Shown here piece by piece: positions 37,573-46,621 of a stretch of DNA of 64,000 bases. A program made the position numbers and the translations under genes. The notes under the pieces were generated by a model, which saw only the letters and a program-made list of their open reading frames with translations, had not been told where the DNA came from and did not search any database. Position 1 is the first letter of the stretch. Each line of letters starts with the position of its first letter. Origin of the DNA: Aquificaceae bacterium (GTDB taxonomy: Bacteria > Aquificota > Aquificia > Aquificales > Aquificaceae); assembly GCA_026981975.1 (NCBI GenBank), contig JALSHV010000008.1:1-64000 (forward strand), given 5' to 3'.

Positions 37573-37944
37573 GAGTTCTTCAATTTCTTCTCTTGTTTGA
37601 CGAAAAGAGTCCAATGAATCTGAAGGACAATCTACGAACCAACTCTCCCTTCTTTTATGGGATAGAACAAAATCACACTGTTTTCGTGCGGAGTCACCTA
37701 TGGTAATCAGTATATCTATATTTTCATAAGGTATTTTATTTAAAGGTTTAGGATAAAGTTTCCTAAGGGGATATCCCTTTTCCTGAAGAACTTTAAAAGT
37801 AAGAGGATTCACTTCCTTTTTCGGTTCTACACCTGCTGAAAACACTTCGGCGTTGAGAGAAAGTTCTTTTACAATTTTCCGTGTTATAGATTCCGCTATT
37901 ATGCTCCTGATAGCGTTACCTTTGCTGATAAAGGCTATTTTCAT
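37549..37944 (-). CDS. ArsC/low-molecular-weight phosphatase-like protein lacking the catalytic cysteine
   Basis: 131 residues aligned with thioredoxin-coupled arsenate reductases. The P-loop is ISKGNAIRS where active enzymes have VCxGNxCRS, so the nucleophilic Cys is Ser7 (codon AGC on the minus strand). The second redox Cys is also lost (TIGDSA for the usual TxCDSA), while the third is kept in KQCDFV. The fold appears complete. Hence it should not work as a normal arsenate reductase or phosphatase. It overlaps mqnC upstream by four bases and is convergent with kdtA. Confidence 0.85.
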   Translation of the reverse strand: MKIAFISKGNAIRSIIAESITRKIVKELSLNAEVFSAGVEPKKEVNPLTFKVLQEKGYPLRKLYPKPLNKIPYENIDILITIGDSARKQCDFVLSHKRRESWFVDCPSDSLDSFRQTREEIEELLRKLFKL

Positions 37945-39026
37945 GAAAAGTATTTTATCACCCTGTAGTAAGTATCCCTTTGAGCAGGTATAAAACCCGC
38001 TCCTTTGATAGCGGATACTATTTCTTCAACTTTCGGAATGCTAACTTTAAATCCTGTAGAGGAAATTACGTTTTCTTCTATCATAACAGATCCTATATCG
38101 TTTGCTCCAAAGTGAAGGGCTACTGTTCCTATTGACATAGTTTGAGTAACATGGGAGCTCTGTATATTTTTAAAGTTGTCCAAGTAAATCCTTGAAAGTG
38201 CTAGAACTTTGAGATAATAAGAGGGACTCGCTGTATCCAAATGATCAAGAGCTGTGTTGCCTTTTTGGAAGGTCCAAGGAATGAAAGCTGTAAAGCCTCC
38301 TGTTTTATCCTGAATAGATCTGATTCTATCCAAGTGTTCTACTATATGTTCTCCTTTTTCCAAGTGTCCAAACATCATAGTAGCTGTAGTAGGAATACCT
38401 AATTCATGAGCTGTTAGATGAACTTCTTCCCACTCTTCAACACTACACTTTGCGGGAGAAATTCTTTTTCTTATTTCCTGTGACAGTATTTCAGCTCCGC
38501 CTCCTGGAATAGAAGATAATCCTGCTTCTTTCAATCTAAGGATAACTTCCCTTATACTGAGATTTTCCCTTTTAGCAATATAAACTATTTCAGGTGCAGA
38601 GAAAGAATGAATTTGAATTTGGGGAAACTTCTCCTTAACAGAAGCAATCATCTCCTCGTAGAAACTTAAAGGCAAATCCGGGTTTAAGCCTCCTTGCATC
38701 AGGAGAGTAGTTCCTCCCCAATTAACCAACTCCTTTACCTTTTCAAGGAGTTCTTCCTTTTTAAGGAGAAAAGCGTCTTTATCTGATTTATTTCTGTAGA
38801 AAGCACAGAACTTGCACTGAGACACACATATATTTGTGTAATTAACGTTTCTATCTATAACAAAGGTAACCATATTTTCTGGATTCTTTTCTCTTCTGAT
38901 AAAATCCGCAAGTATGCCAAGTGTTAGTATATCCTTCTTCAGAAGGTAAAGGGCTTCTTCTGCGGTTATTCTTTTCCCTTCAAAGATTTTATCCTTGATT
39001 TTTTCCAAGGAAATATTTCCCGTCAT
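37941..39026 (-). CDS. mqnC: Cyclic dehypoxanthinyl futalosine synthase MqnC
   Basis: 361-residue radical-SAM enzyme of the futalosine menaquinone pathway. The cluster motif is CVSQCKFC preceded by FVIDRNVNYTNI, characteristic of MqnC; also LMQGGLNPDLP, SSIPGGGAEIL, KRISPAK and TTATMMFGHLEKGEHIVEH (here 20 residues or fewer per quote). It forms the spiro-carbocycle of the naphthoquinone. Aquificales use menathioquinone, so this supplies the ring of their main quinone. Neighbouring genes do not include other mqn genes, so the pathway is scattered. Confidence 0.94.
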   Translation of the reverse strand: MTGNISLEKIKDKIFEGKRITAEEALYLLKKDILTLGILADFIRREKNPENMVTFVIDRNVNYTNICVSQCKFCAFYRNKSDKDAFLLKKEELLEKVKELVNWGGTTLLMQGGLNPDLPLSFYEEMIASVKEKFPQIQIHSFSAPEIVYIAKRENLSIREVILRLKEAGLSSIPGGGAEILSQEIRKRISPAKCSVEEWEEVHLTAHELGIPTTATMMFGHLEKGEHIVEHLDRIRSIQDKTGGFTAFIPWTFQKGNTALDHLDTASPSYYLKVLALSRIYLDNFKNIQSSHVTQTMSIGTVALHFGANDIGSVMIEENVISSTGFKVSIPKVEEIVSAIKGAGFIPAQRDTYYRVIKYFS

Positions 39027-39259
39027 CTTCCCAACTGTCTGCAGATTCTCAAATGAACATATAAAAGTTCTCCAGACAGTCCATCTGTTGACAGTTTTCT
39101 TACAGCATTACAACATTCTTTTACCACTTTATCCTCTTCTAATGATGGAATGCCCTTGAAGGTGTATTTATTTAAAACCTTAGAGCAGTCTATTACCCTT
39201 TCACCTGTATTGATAAGTCCTGTATAGACAAGTGATAATAGTATAAAGCTCAATGCCAT
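39023..39259 (-). CDS. Small exported protein, unknown
   Basis: 78 residues. A signal-like hydrophobic start (MALSFILLSLVYTGLINTG) is followed by a charged body with five cysteines (DCSKVL, ECCNAV, RICRQL and others), which could form disulfides or hold a metal. It overlaps mqnC at the 3' end and the preceding exported-protein gene at the 5' end, so all three are coupled. No family recognised. Short length makes the call less certain. Confidence 0.6.
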   Translation of the reverse strand: MALSFILLSLVYTGLINTGERVIDCSKVLNKYTFKGIPSLEEDKVVKECCNAVRKLSTDGLSGELLYVHLRICRQLGR

Positions 39260-40074
39260 TTCGGAAGTCCTGTGCCAGCGGGACTGTATCCTTCGGGAAC
39301 ACTGAAGAAGTTATCTTTTACCTTTTTCTTTTTAACAGAGCGAACCACAACGGTGCTTGACATATCCCCCACTGTTGAGGTTGACATTACTTGAACACCG
39401 TATTTATCTATAAAGTCCATAGTTATTGATTCTATTTGATTCATCATCTTTAAAACTTTTGGATTCTTGTTGATTTTAGGATCTTTTTTAGCTTCTCTGA
39501 AGAGATTTTTAAACCTTGTCTTCTCCGCTTCTTTAAGAATATTACTGTCTTTTGTTACCCACATAACCGTTTTTATAACTCTTCCTTGTTTATCTTTTAT
39601 CGTTGCTACTACTTTTCTAGCTTTCCATTTACCTATTTTCTTAAATTCTTTTGTTACTTCTAATCCTTTTTCTTTGGTCTTTAACTTACACTCTTGTGTA
39701 TTGCAATCTACAAGCATTGTAACAAAACCGAACATTACCATGTGAGCTGGGGTTTCCATTTTGAAATAGCTTTTGTTTTCGTGAAAGATTCTGTAGTTAA
39801 TTATTTTTCCTTCCTTGTAAACTTGGAGATTCTCTTCTTTTTTAACTTTAGTCTTAGACTCTCCTCCATGAAAGGAAAAACCTTGAGAATGTCCTGAAGA
39901 TACAGTTGTTTTTATCTCTTCAACTATTTTAACATAGCCCCTTGCTATATATTCCGTTATTTTCTGAGTGCTTTCTATCCCCATACCTTTTACATCAGCT
40001 TCTTTCTCTATTACAGTCACATTAACAGCAAAAATTACACTTATGTGGATCAGAAAGAGTAAAAAACCTATCAT
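39250..40074 (-). CDS. Exported protein, DUF4412-like
   Basis: 274 residues with a signal peptide (MIGFLLFLIHISVIFA). The repeated beta-strand pattern, a CxxxxC pair (DCNTQEC), KWKARKVVATI and MWVTKDSNI, and the final FFSVPEGYSP recall the DUF4412/outer-membrane-lipoprotein-sorting-like fold that ends with F-x-V-P-x-G-Y. Function unknown. It heads a short unit with the 78-residue exported protein and mqnC downstream on the minus strand. The two unknown genes upstream (40.1-41.2 kb) may belong to the same transcript. Confidence 0.7.
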   Translation of the reverse strand: MIGFLLFLIHISVIFAVNVTVIEKEADVKGMGIESTQKITEYIARGYVKIVEEIKTTVSSGHSQGFSFHGGESKTKVKKEENLQVYKEGKIINYRIFHENKSYFKMETPAHMVMFGFVTMLVDCNTQECKLKTKEKGLEVTKEFKKIGKWKARKVVATIKDKQGRVIKTVMWVTKDSNILKEAEKTRFKNLFREAKKDPKINKNPKVLKMMNQIESITMDFIDKYGVQVMSTSTVGDMSSTVVVRSVKKKKVKDNFFSVPEGYSPAGTGLPKWH

Positions 40075-40098
40075 TTTCTACCTCCTTATTGGTAATCG

Positions 40099-40542
40099 TT
40101 AAAGTTTACCATTTTCATTATCTTCCTGTTCTCCGAAAAATATTTTTTCCGGATCTTCTTCTGTTTTCTCTACGCCAGCTGTAAGTAAGAAGTTCTCTAA
40201 ACTACCCGCATCGGAACGAAGAGTTATTCTCTTTTTTCCCTGCGGAGTTTCCCATAAAACAGAGTAAGAATCTCCGCTTACTTCTACATCAGCTTCAAGC
40301 TTTTTAAAACCTCTTTTTTCCATTTCTTCGTAGAAGAGATCTTCAAATAGAAAAACGAAAAGGGGATAATCTTTTTTTATCTTTGAGGAATCTGGCACTG
40401 TATCTTCCAAGGAATTGAACACCTTAAGTATTGCGGAACTCAAAGCTTGACCGAAATCTTCTTTAGTAAGATGCTCTTCAGCCGCAAACCAAATTTGAAA
40501 CCTGTCTTCATAGGATTTAAGTTCTACTTTAAAGAGTTTCAT
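40099..40542 (-). CDS. Hypothetical cytosolic protein
   Basis: 147 residues, acidic and soluble by appearance. MKLFKVELKSYEDRFQIWFAAEE (shortened: MKLFKVELKSYEDRF) begins a mixed alpha/beta protein. No signal, no recognised motif. Its start overlaps the stop of the gene before it by four bases, so the two unknown proteins are made together. The final stretch EKIFFGEQEDNENGKL is strongly acidic. Confidence 0.65.
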   Translation of the reverse strand: MKLFKVELKSYEDRFQIWFAAEEHLTKEDFGQALSSAILKVFNSLEDTVPDSSKIKKDYPLFVFLFEDLFYEEMEKRGFKKLEADVEVSGDSYSVLWETPQGKKRITLRSDAGSLENFLLTAGVEKTEEDPEKIFFGEQEDNENGKL

Positions 40543-41243
40543 TTCACCACCGCCGATACAGGTATTTTTACAGGTTTAAAACGAAAACTGTGTCTAAGAG
40601 CCTTTTCTCTCCCCTCCTTTACAAGCTTCCTCAGATGGGAGGGAATGTTTTCTTCAAAGCTAAAGTTGTAAAGGAAATACCTTACACCCAGCTTGGGAAG
40701 AATATTCGTGGGTATAATGTAATGTCTGCTTTCATAAGAAAAAGTGAAAGGAAGGGTTGCAGGAGAGGGGGGAAGCACTACTTCTATAAAATCCCTGAAT
40801 TCAACCTCGTCCTTTCCTTCAACGTATGCTCTAAGGGCTTTTAGAATAACCTTCGTCCCCGCACAGTTTTTTAGGAAAATCTCCATATCCACTATTCTAT
40901 CTTTAAGTCCCCTGCGGTTAAAATCTAAGGATTTCCCTCCCTTATATCCGTATATAAATTCGGAATCGCTGAATAGATCAACTTTATACCCGTCCACAGA
41001 ACTTGATTCCACTACTATTGTCGGTAGATAATCTTTCCCCTTTATATTCTCAAATAAAACCCAAACACAGGTTTTAGGAGGACTGGGTTCAACTCCCCTT
41101 ACAGATACGTATCCCACTACTCTACCGGGTGGTATCATAGGGTTAGGACTTAAAACTTCTATATGCCCACAATAGTGAAATATCTTTAAACTTCCTCCCA
41201 AAGAGAGGTTTACAGCAAGCAGTGAAATTATTAAAAATCGCAT
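40539..41243 (-). CDS. Exported hypothetical protein
   Basis: 234 residues with a signal peptide (MRFLIISLLAVNLSLGG). The body is beta-rich with several cysteines (HYCGHIEV, KTCVWVLF, KNCAGTK) and a Pro-rich segment IEVVLPPSPATLPFTF. No family recognised. It is first in a pair with the 147-residue protein, read just after tyrS. The C-terminal part is basic (HLRKLVKEGREKALRH). Confidence 0.65.
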   Translation of the reverse strand: MRFLIISLLAVNLSLGGSLKIFHYCGHIEVLSPNPMIPPGRVVGYVSVRGVEPSPPKTCVWVLFENIKGKDYLPTIVVESSSVDGYKVDLFSDSEFIYGYKGGKSLDFNRRGLKDRIVDMEIFLKNCAGTKVILKALRAYVEGKDEVEFRDFIEVVLPPSPATLPFTFSYESRHYIIPTNILPKLGVRYFLYNFSFEENIPSHLRKLVKEGREKALRHSFRFKPVKIPVSAVVK

Positions 41244-41268
41244 TCTATACTTATGAAGATATTTCCGA

Positions 41269-42462
41269 TTAAGAAGAAGAGGAACTTTTTTTTCTCACGC
41301 GGTAGAATTTCTTTTTTCCTACTTGCACCTTAATCTCTCCGTCAAGTTTTACCTTAAAGTGAGGATCCGTTATTTTTTCCGAATTTATTCTCAAACCTCC
41401 ACTTTGTATTACCCTTCTTCCTTCGTTTCTCGAAGGAACGGCGGAAAGCTTAATAAGCAAATCTAAGGCGCTTAGTTCTTCTTCATTGAATTCTGCAAGC
41501 GGTGCATCTTCGGGGAATTCTTTTTTTGAGTATGTTTTCTCAAACCATTCCCTAGCTTGCTGTGAAGTTTCTTCTCCGTAAAACATTTCAACTATTAAAC
41601 TTGCAAGGTGTTTTTTCGCTTCCATGGGATGCCATTCCTCTTTTATCCTTTTTATTTCCTGCTGGCTGTAGTCGGTAAGCAGTGCATAGTATTCCCACAT
41701 CAGTTTATCAGATAGAGACATCAGTTTTCCAAATATAGTTTTAGGATCTTCCGTTATTCCCACGTAGTTACCGTAAGATTTAGACATCTTACGAACACCG
41801 TCTAATCCTACAAGAAGTGGAAGTGTTATACAAATCTGAGGTCTTTGCCCGAATTCCCTTTGTATATCCCTTCCTATTAAAAGGTTAAATTTCTGATCTG
41901 TTCCTCCCAACTCTATGTCCGCTTTTACAGCTACTGAATCATACGCTTGCAGCAAAGGATACAAAAACTCGTGAATGTATATGGGAGATCCTTCGGTGAA
42001 TCTCTTTGAAAAATCTTCTCTTTCCAGCATTCTAGCTACCGTGTATTTAGCTGAAAGTTCAACTATTCCTTTTGTTCCCAATTTCTCTATCCAAGAACTG
42101 TTAAAAAGTAGGGTAGTTTTTTCTGGATCAAGGATCTTAAAGGCTTGCTGTTTATAAGTTTTCGCGTTTTCCAATACTTCTTCCCTTGTAAGAGGAGGTC
42201 TCGTTTCCCTCCTGCCTGTAGGATCTCCTATTGTGGCGGTAAAATCTCCGATTATAAGTATGACTTCGTGTCCCAAATCCTGAAATTGGCGCATTTTCCT
42301 TAAAAGAACCACATGTCCTAAGTGAAGATCGGGTGCGGTTGGATCAAATCCTACTTTTACACGAAGAGGTCTGCCTTCTTTCAATCTGTTGAGTAATTCC
42401 TCCTCTTCTATTATTTCTGCCGTTCCCTTCCTAAGGAGTTTAAATTGATCTTCAGCATTCAT
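41269..42462 (-). CDS. tyrS: Tyrosyl-tRNA synthetase
   Basis: 397 residues. Class I core with HLGH in [14 protein letters not shown], the tyrosine site [16 protein letters not shown] and KMSKS in [13 protein letters not shown], then an anticodon domain and a C-terminal S4 RNA-binding domain ([17 protein letters not shown]). It belongs to the TyrRS type with a shorter catalytic core common in thermophiles. The protein ends in five serines (RKKSSSSS), from the sense of a simple codon run; a curious but probably harmless tail. It is read directly after trmI with 5 bases between. Confidence 0.96.
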   Translation of the reverse strand: MNAEDQFKLLRKGTAEIIEEEELLNRLKEGRPLRVKVGFDPTAPDLHLGHVVLLRKMRQFQDLGHEVILIIGDFTATIGDPTGRRETRPPLTREEVLENAKTYKQQAFKILDPEKTTLLFNSSWIEKLGTKGIVELSAKYTVARMLEREDFSKRFTEGSPIYIHEFLYPLLQAYDSVAVKADIELGGTDQKFNLLIGRDIQREFGQRPQICITLPLLVGLDGVRKMSKSYGNYVGITEDPKTIFGKLMSLSDKLMWEYYALLTDYSQQEIKRIKEEWHPMEAKKHLASLIVEMFYGEETSQQAREWFEKTYSKKEFPEDAPLAEFNEEELSALDLLIKLSAVPSRNEGRRVIQSGGLRINSEKITDPHFKVKLDGEIKVQVGKKKFYRVRKKSSSSS

Positions 42463-42467
42463 GGATT

Positions 42468-43208
42468 CTAATTATAAATTTTCCTACAGAATACAAGATA
42501 AGCTGTATGAGCTGTCATAGTGTCTTCCGGTCTAAATCTTTCAGGAACTGTTTTGTAGTATCTGTGGAAAATTTCAACAACTTCAATCCCTCCGAAGAGT
42601 CCTTTTATATTGCTTAAAAGATCTACCACCTGATTCGTCGTCGGCAATAGAAAACCTACAGGAGCGGAATTCTTTAAAACTCTGTGTAGTTTATCCAAGA
42701 AAGGAATAGGATCTTTGACATCTACAAAAGCGGAATCGTAAAACTCGTTCTTTATTTCCGCTTTTAAAAAATCTTCCAAATGGAATACAACGTTTTTACC
42801 TAATCCGAATCTTTCAAAATTACTTTTTGCCAGTTTGAAGAAATCCTCCACTACTTCATAAGTGTGAACTTCCCCTGCAAGTTCTGAAAGCACAGCGCAC
42901 AATGCTCCACTTCCTGTTCCGAATTCCAAAACGCGTGTGTTCTTCCTTATACCCAGTTTAAAAGCTATATAAAAAGCGTCCTTCGGATATATTATTTGAG
43001 TTTTCCTTCTGAACCCGAGAAGAATAATATCTTCCAAGGTAGCCTTAAAGACTTCAAACTTTCCTACCCTTAATCCTTCGGGTTTATTCAGAAGAAAAGA
43101 GAATTTCAGAATATCCTTTTTAACATTCAGAGAACCTTTAGAATCCAAACGCCTTAGATACTTTTTGTCCTCATACCTGATAAGGAGCCAGTCTCCTTCT
43201 TTAAACAT
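42468..43208 (-). CDS. trmI: tRNA (adenine-58-N1)-methyltransferase TrmI
   Basis: 246 residues. The N-terminal beta barrel ([20 protein letters not shown] in short) is followed by a Rossmann SAM domain with [18 protein letters not shown] (motif I), the substrate channel IYPKDAFYI and [18 protein letters not shown]. This TrmI architecture methylates A58 (and in some relatives A57) in tRNA. It is four bases behind the DUF4388-like gene and precedes tyrS, so tRNA functions cluster here. Confidence 0.93.
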   Translation of the reverse strand: MFKEGDWLLIRYEDKKYLRRLDSKGSLNVKKDILKFSFLLNKPEGLRVGKFEVFKATLEDIILLGFRRKTQIIYPKDAFYIAFKLGIRKNTRVLEFGTGSGALCAVLSELAGEVHTYEVVEDFFKLAKSNFERFGLGKNVVFHLEDFLKAEIKNEFYDSAFVDVKDPIPFLDKLHRVLKNSAPVGFLLPTTNQVVDLLSNIKGLFGGIEVVEIFHRYYKTVPERFRPEDTMTAHTAYLVFCRKIYN

Positions 43209-43211
43209 TAA

Positions 43212-44615
43212 TCAACTTTTTATCTTTAAATATCTATCCACTTCCAAAAGATTAAAGATATCTTTTAAAGGTCTTAGATGAAATTCCAGCTCTTCTTGAT
43301 GCTTTTGTTCTCCTATTTCCTGAGCACCTAAATCAAGTATAAAGCCCAACAAATTCATAAGTTTGTGTTCTTCTTCCTCACCGGGATTTTTTACAAGGCG
43401 AACCTTACCTTCCCAAAAACTTAAAAAGGGATACTTTACAACCTCTTGAAGAATCACTGTATTTATCTTTGTAGGTGCGTGTTTCATGAATATACTTAAA
43501 ACTTCGTTTATCATAAAAATGTAAACAATAGAAGGCATGTTGTCCACTTTTTTGTAGAAAAACAAACTTAAAAAGTAAGGTTCTTCAAATTTAAGTGTAT
43601 GAGAAGGTTTAAATATCCCTTCAGATTCCATTAAAGACATCACAAGATGTCCTTCCTTAAAAACCACAAAGATATCTCCTCTTCTTTGAGAGATCAGCAA
43701 AAGAGCATCTTTTTTATACTTACTTAAACCTAAAAACAGTTTACTTATCTCCATAAAGTTACTACTAACACTGTTTATATCCGGTTGAGACAAATAACGT
43801 ATGGCAATGAATCTAACTATACTCTTATCTAAGGAAATTAAAGTCAACTCCGCATTCTTATCAGGGGACAGTAGAAATTCAAATATATCGTAATCCACAG
43901 GGAAAACAGCGAAAATATCTCCGTTTTCATAAAAGAGATTTATAGTATAAGTAGGAGCTGATATTTTTGCTATACCTGAGAACTTATTGTTCTTAAGACT
44001 TTCAAGAATTGCCACTATGTTAACTCTTCTTAAAGGAACACCTTCCATAAGGTAGTCTATTTCCAGATCACCACTACTTTTCTCTTCTCTGAATTCGTAT
44101 ATGTCCAGTTTTCCTTCCGTCAAAAGATCTTTAATTTTCCTGACTACTGAAACTACTGACTCTGCGGACAAAGAAATAGCTTCCACAAGGCTTTTTCCCT
44201 CAAAAAAACTTGCAAATCTGTCCGAAGCTTTAAAGATTGCATACGGAGATATCACTCTGTCAAGAACATCATCAAGTTCCCTTCTGACTATTGTTGCCTG
44301 TATCATAAGCTCATCAGCACTTACAGGATTCTCTAAAATCATACCTTTAACCTTTTCTTCTTCGTAAAAAGCAAAGAATCCTTCAGGATTTGATAACATT
44401 TGAGCTAAGCAATAAACAAGGAGATTGTAGCTGTTTACTTTTTCCCTGTTCAGCAGTTCTACATCACTGCGAAATTCTGTAACAGATCCTTCCTTTATTT
44501 TCATGGAAAGAAAATATCTGTTTACAAATAGCTCAAGAGTTCCCGATCTTCCCTGAAGTAATCCTGTGATTACGTCGTTTAAACTACGAGTATCGCCAAT
44601 GTAACCGTAGAACAT
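43212..44615 (-). CDS. DUF4388-like protein, probable GTPase partner
   Basis: 467 residues, cytosolic. The N-terminal MFYGYIGDTRSLNDVITGLLQGRSGTLELF (quoted short: LNDVITGLLQGRSGTLEL) and the middle MEGVPLRRVNIVAILESL...GDIFAVFP resemble the DUF4388 (PATAN-like) module, repeated at about 1-100 and 175-260. The C-terminal part has LLFISQ-like hydrophobic strands (KDALLLISQRRGDIFVVFKEGH). DUF4388 domains often occur with GTPase or signalling proteins. It lies directly downstream of an MglA-like GTPase gene (8 bases), so the pair is likely functional. Confidence 0.7.
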   Translation of the reverse strand: MFYGYIGDTRSLNDVITGLLQGRSGTLELFVNRYFLSMKIKEGSVTEFRSDVELLNREKVNSYNLLVYCLAQMLSNPEGFFAFYEEEKVKGMILENPVSADELMIQATIVRRELDDVLDRVISPYAIFKASDRFASFFEGKSLVEAISLSAESVVSVVRKIKDLLTEGKLDIYEFREEKSSGDLEIDYLMEGVPLRRVNIVAILESLKNNKFSGIAKISAPTYTINLFYENGDIFAVFPVDYDIFEFLLSPDKNAELTLISLDKSIVRFIAIRYLSQPDINSVSSNFMEISKLFLGLSKYKKDALLLISQRRGDIFVVFKEGHLVMSLMESEGIFKPSHTLKFEEPYFLSLFFYKKVDNMPSIVYIFMINEVLSIFMKHAPTKINTVILQEVVKYPFLSFWEGKVRLVKNPGEEEEHKLMNLLGFILDLGAQEIGEQKHQEELEFHLRPLKDIFNLLEVDRYLKIKS

Positions 44616-44623
44616 CTTAGTGT

Positions 44624-45196
44624 TTATCCTATCATTTTCCTGAACTTCTCCTTAAGCTCCTGAGCTATAAGATCAAAGGTTTCTACTACTCCCGTCCCCC
44701 TGATAGCTACAGCCTCAACCGTTTTTTTTCCGGGTATGTATACTTCCCTTTGTAGAGTTTCTAAAGGTAAAGCATCGGGGAGATCCCTTTTGTTGTATTG
44801 AATAACAACAGGTGTTTCTTCCAGTTCCTTACCGTAAGCTTTTAAATCTTGACTAAGAATTCCTATAAACTCTGCGTTTTCCTTGAGTTTTTTCTCGGAA
44901 GAGTCCACAACAAAGACTACCGCATCAACACCTCTCATTACCATTCTTCTGATGTCCTTGTAAATGTTTTGACCCGGTATTGTGTATATAGAAAAGGTAA
45001 GAGTAAAACCGTCCGTTTTTATTTTTTTTGTTATAAAGTCAAATACCAGTGTCCGTTCTCCTTTGGTATCAAAACTAAGTAGATCAAGGCCACTCTTTTT
45101 GGCAAGCTGTTCTATATTTGTGGTCTTTCCCGAAAGTGCTATACCGTGATAAACAACTTTGAATCTCACAATTCCCTTTGATGAATCAACAATCAT
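44624..45196 (-). CDS. MglA-like small Ras-family GTPase
   Basis: 190 residues. P-loop HGIALSGKTTN, then the MglA-type switch region ERTLVFDFI, the Walker B-like TIPGQ (where Ras has DTAGQ) and the guanine motif QYNKRD. The TxPGQ form is specific to the MglA/bacterial Ras-like group that controls cell polarity, gliding and twitching in Myxococcus and Thermus. It is coupled to a DUF4388-like protein and directly preceded by the LapA-LapB fusion gene. No MglB (roadblock) gene was seen, so the DUF4388 protein may substitute as its partner; that is inference. Confidence 0.9.
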   Translation of the reverse strand: MIVDSSKGIVRFKVVYHGIALSGKTTNIEQLAKKSGLDLLSFDTKGERTLVFDFITKKIKTDGFTLTFSIYTIPGQNIYKDIRRMVMRGVDAVVFVVDSSEKKLKENAEFIGILSQDLKAYGKELEETPVVIQYNKRDLPDALPLETLQREVYIPGKKTVEAVAIRGTGVVETFDLIAQELKEKFRKMIG

Positions 45197-45197
45197 C

Positions 45198-46295
45198 TTA
45201 ACTCCCTCCTTTTACCCTCAATTTATTCCATTCAAGACAGTTAGAACAGAGGGGAGAGTATTTTTTGAATTCCTTACCACAGGCACTGCATTCCCACAGG
45301 TAAAGCAGAAGAGCAATTTCCTTCCCACACTCTTTTGCTTTTTCATTTCCTAAATCGGTTATAAGTTTTATCGGTTCTCTTAAGCTTTCTTTTAGTTCTT
45401 CAAGCTTTTCATACATTCCTACGCTTAGATAAAGAAGAGCCATTACTTCTTTTTTTATACTTTTTTTGTTTTCTTCTGCAATTTCTAATATCTCCGGGTT
45501 AAGAGCATTTTTCTCTATGAGAATCGTGAGAACTTCGTTCTGAATTCCCTCAGTGAAAGCTCGGGAGAAACTCTTCTTTCTTCTTTTATTATCCTGAATA
45601 GAGGAAAGAAAGGCAAGAGAAGTGGGAGTAGGAGGTAATTTTTCTACTTCAGTGATGGATTCCTCTCCTTTGACTTCTGTTAGAAGAGTTGCTAAAATTC
45701 TCTTTTCATTATCTCGCATGTTCTTTTCGCTGTCAGAAATTATGCTTCTTTGAAGTTCAAGAGCCTTTTCTCTTTCTCCTTTTAGAAAATAAATACTCCT
45801 TAAAAGTTTCCTTGCCTTGAGATTTTTCCACTGCTTTCCAAGGGCTTTCTCAAGCAGATCTTTTGATTTTTCCAAATCTTCTCTTAGCAGAGCTTCTGCA
45901 AGAGCGGTCTCCGCTATCCCTTCTTTATACTTCTCGGTTTTCAATGAAGGTATTTTCCCAAGTGCTTTTTGAACGTTAACTACTAATGGAGTTATCTCTT
46001 CATTGTTCAGAAGTTTAGACAGTTCAGTTTCTGCCTTTGAAGGGTATCCTTTCCACATATAGGACAATCCTTTCTTGAGTTTTTCCGTATAACGTTTCCA
46101 GCGCAGACTTTTTATTTCGGAAAGCATAAAAGCTATTAGAAAACCTGCTACGAAGCTTATGAGTATTGCTAAGAACAAGGGCATTTCCACGGAGTATTGG
46201 AAAAAGACAAGCTTAACCCCCTGCAGGTTGTAGTAAGCGAAAATAAGAGCTAACAACAGGACAGATACAAAGATAAAAATTCTTAGCACTATCAT
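45198..46295 (-). CDS. LapA-LapB fusion (LPS assembly regulator)
   Basis: 365 residues. The N-terminus is a LapA (DUF1049) domain: two membrane helices with FAYYNLQGVKLVFFQYSVEM between. The middle (about 75-325) is helical repeat like the TPR part of LapB. The C-terminus is the rubredoxin-like LapB knuckle CSACGKEFKKYSPLCSNCLEW. In E. coli LapA and LapB are adjacent separate proteins; LapB controls LpxC turnover and LPS assembly. The single-chain form here is unusual. Context is envelope: rsfS, bamD-like gene, rng upstream. Confidence 0.85.
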   Translation of the reverse strand: MIVLRIFIFVSVLLLALIFAYYNLQGVKLVFFQYSVEMPLFLAILISFVAGFLIAFMLSEIKSLRWKRYTEKLKKGLSYMWKGYPSKAETELSKLLNNEEITPLVVNVQKALGKIPSLKTEKYKEGIAETALAEALLREDLEKSKDLLEKALGKQWKNLKARKLLRSIYFLKGEREKALELQRSIISDSEKNMRDNEKRILATLLTEVKGEESITEVEKLPPTPTSLAFLSSIQDNKRRKKSFSRAFTEGIQNEVLTILIEKNALNPEILEIAEENKKSIKKEVMALLYLSVGMYEKLEELKESLREPIKLITDLGNEKAKECGKEIALLLYLWECSACGKEFKKYSPLCSNCLEWNKLRVKGGS

Positions 46296-46621
46296 ATTTC
46301 AAGCCTCCTTGCTTCTGACCATATCCACTCTATCCTATAGTGATCTCTCCACTCAGGAGTGAATATATGGATCACAATGTCCAAAAGATCTACAAGTATC
46401 CAATTTCCAAATTCCATACCTTCTACGTGATCTACGGTGTATCCCGCTTTTTGAACTTCTTCAATAAGATGTTTTGCTATCGCCTTTGCGTGGGTAGATG
46501 AATTAGCGGTGGTTATTATGAAGAAATCCGCTATATTTGTCAGGTTAGAAACGTCCAGTATTACCGTATCTTCCGCTTTCTTACTTTCCAACACTTTTTT
46601 TAAAAATATCAGCTTTTCCAT
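46292..46621 (-). CDS. rsfS: Ribosome silencing factor RsfS
   Basis: 109 residues. IADFFIITTANSSTHAKAIA, VEGMEFGNWILVDLLDIVIHIF and RDHYRIEWIWSEAR (each read in order, the first two quoted in short form) are the RsfS/Iojap signature. It binds ribosomal protein L14 on the 50S subunit and blocks subunit joining in starvation. Its 3' end overlaps the LapA-LapB gene by four bases and its start overlaps the BamD-like gene by 13 bases; so it is embedded in an envelope operon. Confidence 0.93.
   Translation of the reverse strand: MEKLIFLKKVLESKKAEDTVILDVSNLTNIADFFIITTANSSTHAKAIAKHLIEEVQKAGYTVDHVEGMEFGNWILVDLLDIVIHIFTPEWRDHYRIEWIWSEARRLEI

Noticed and set aside
41269-41290. Five-serine tail of TyrS as a frameshift sign
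   Set aside because: The S4 domain is complete before it and the next gene does not continue the frame; a simple codon run explains it.
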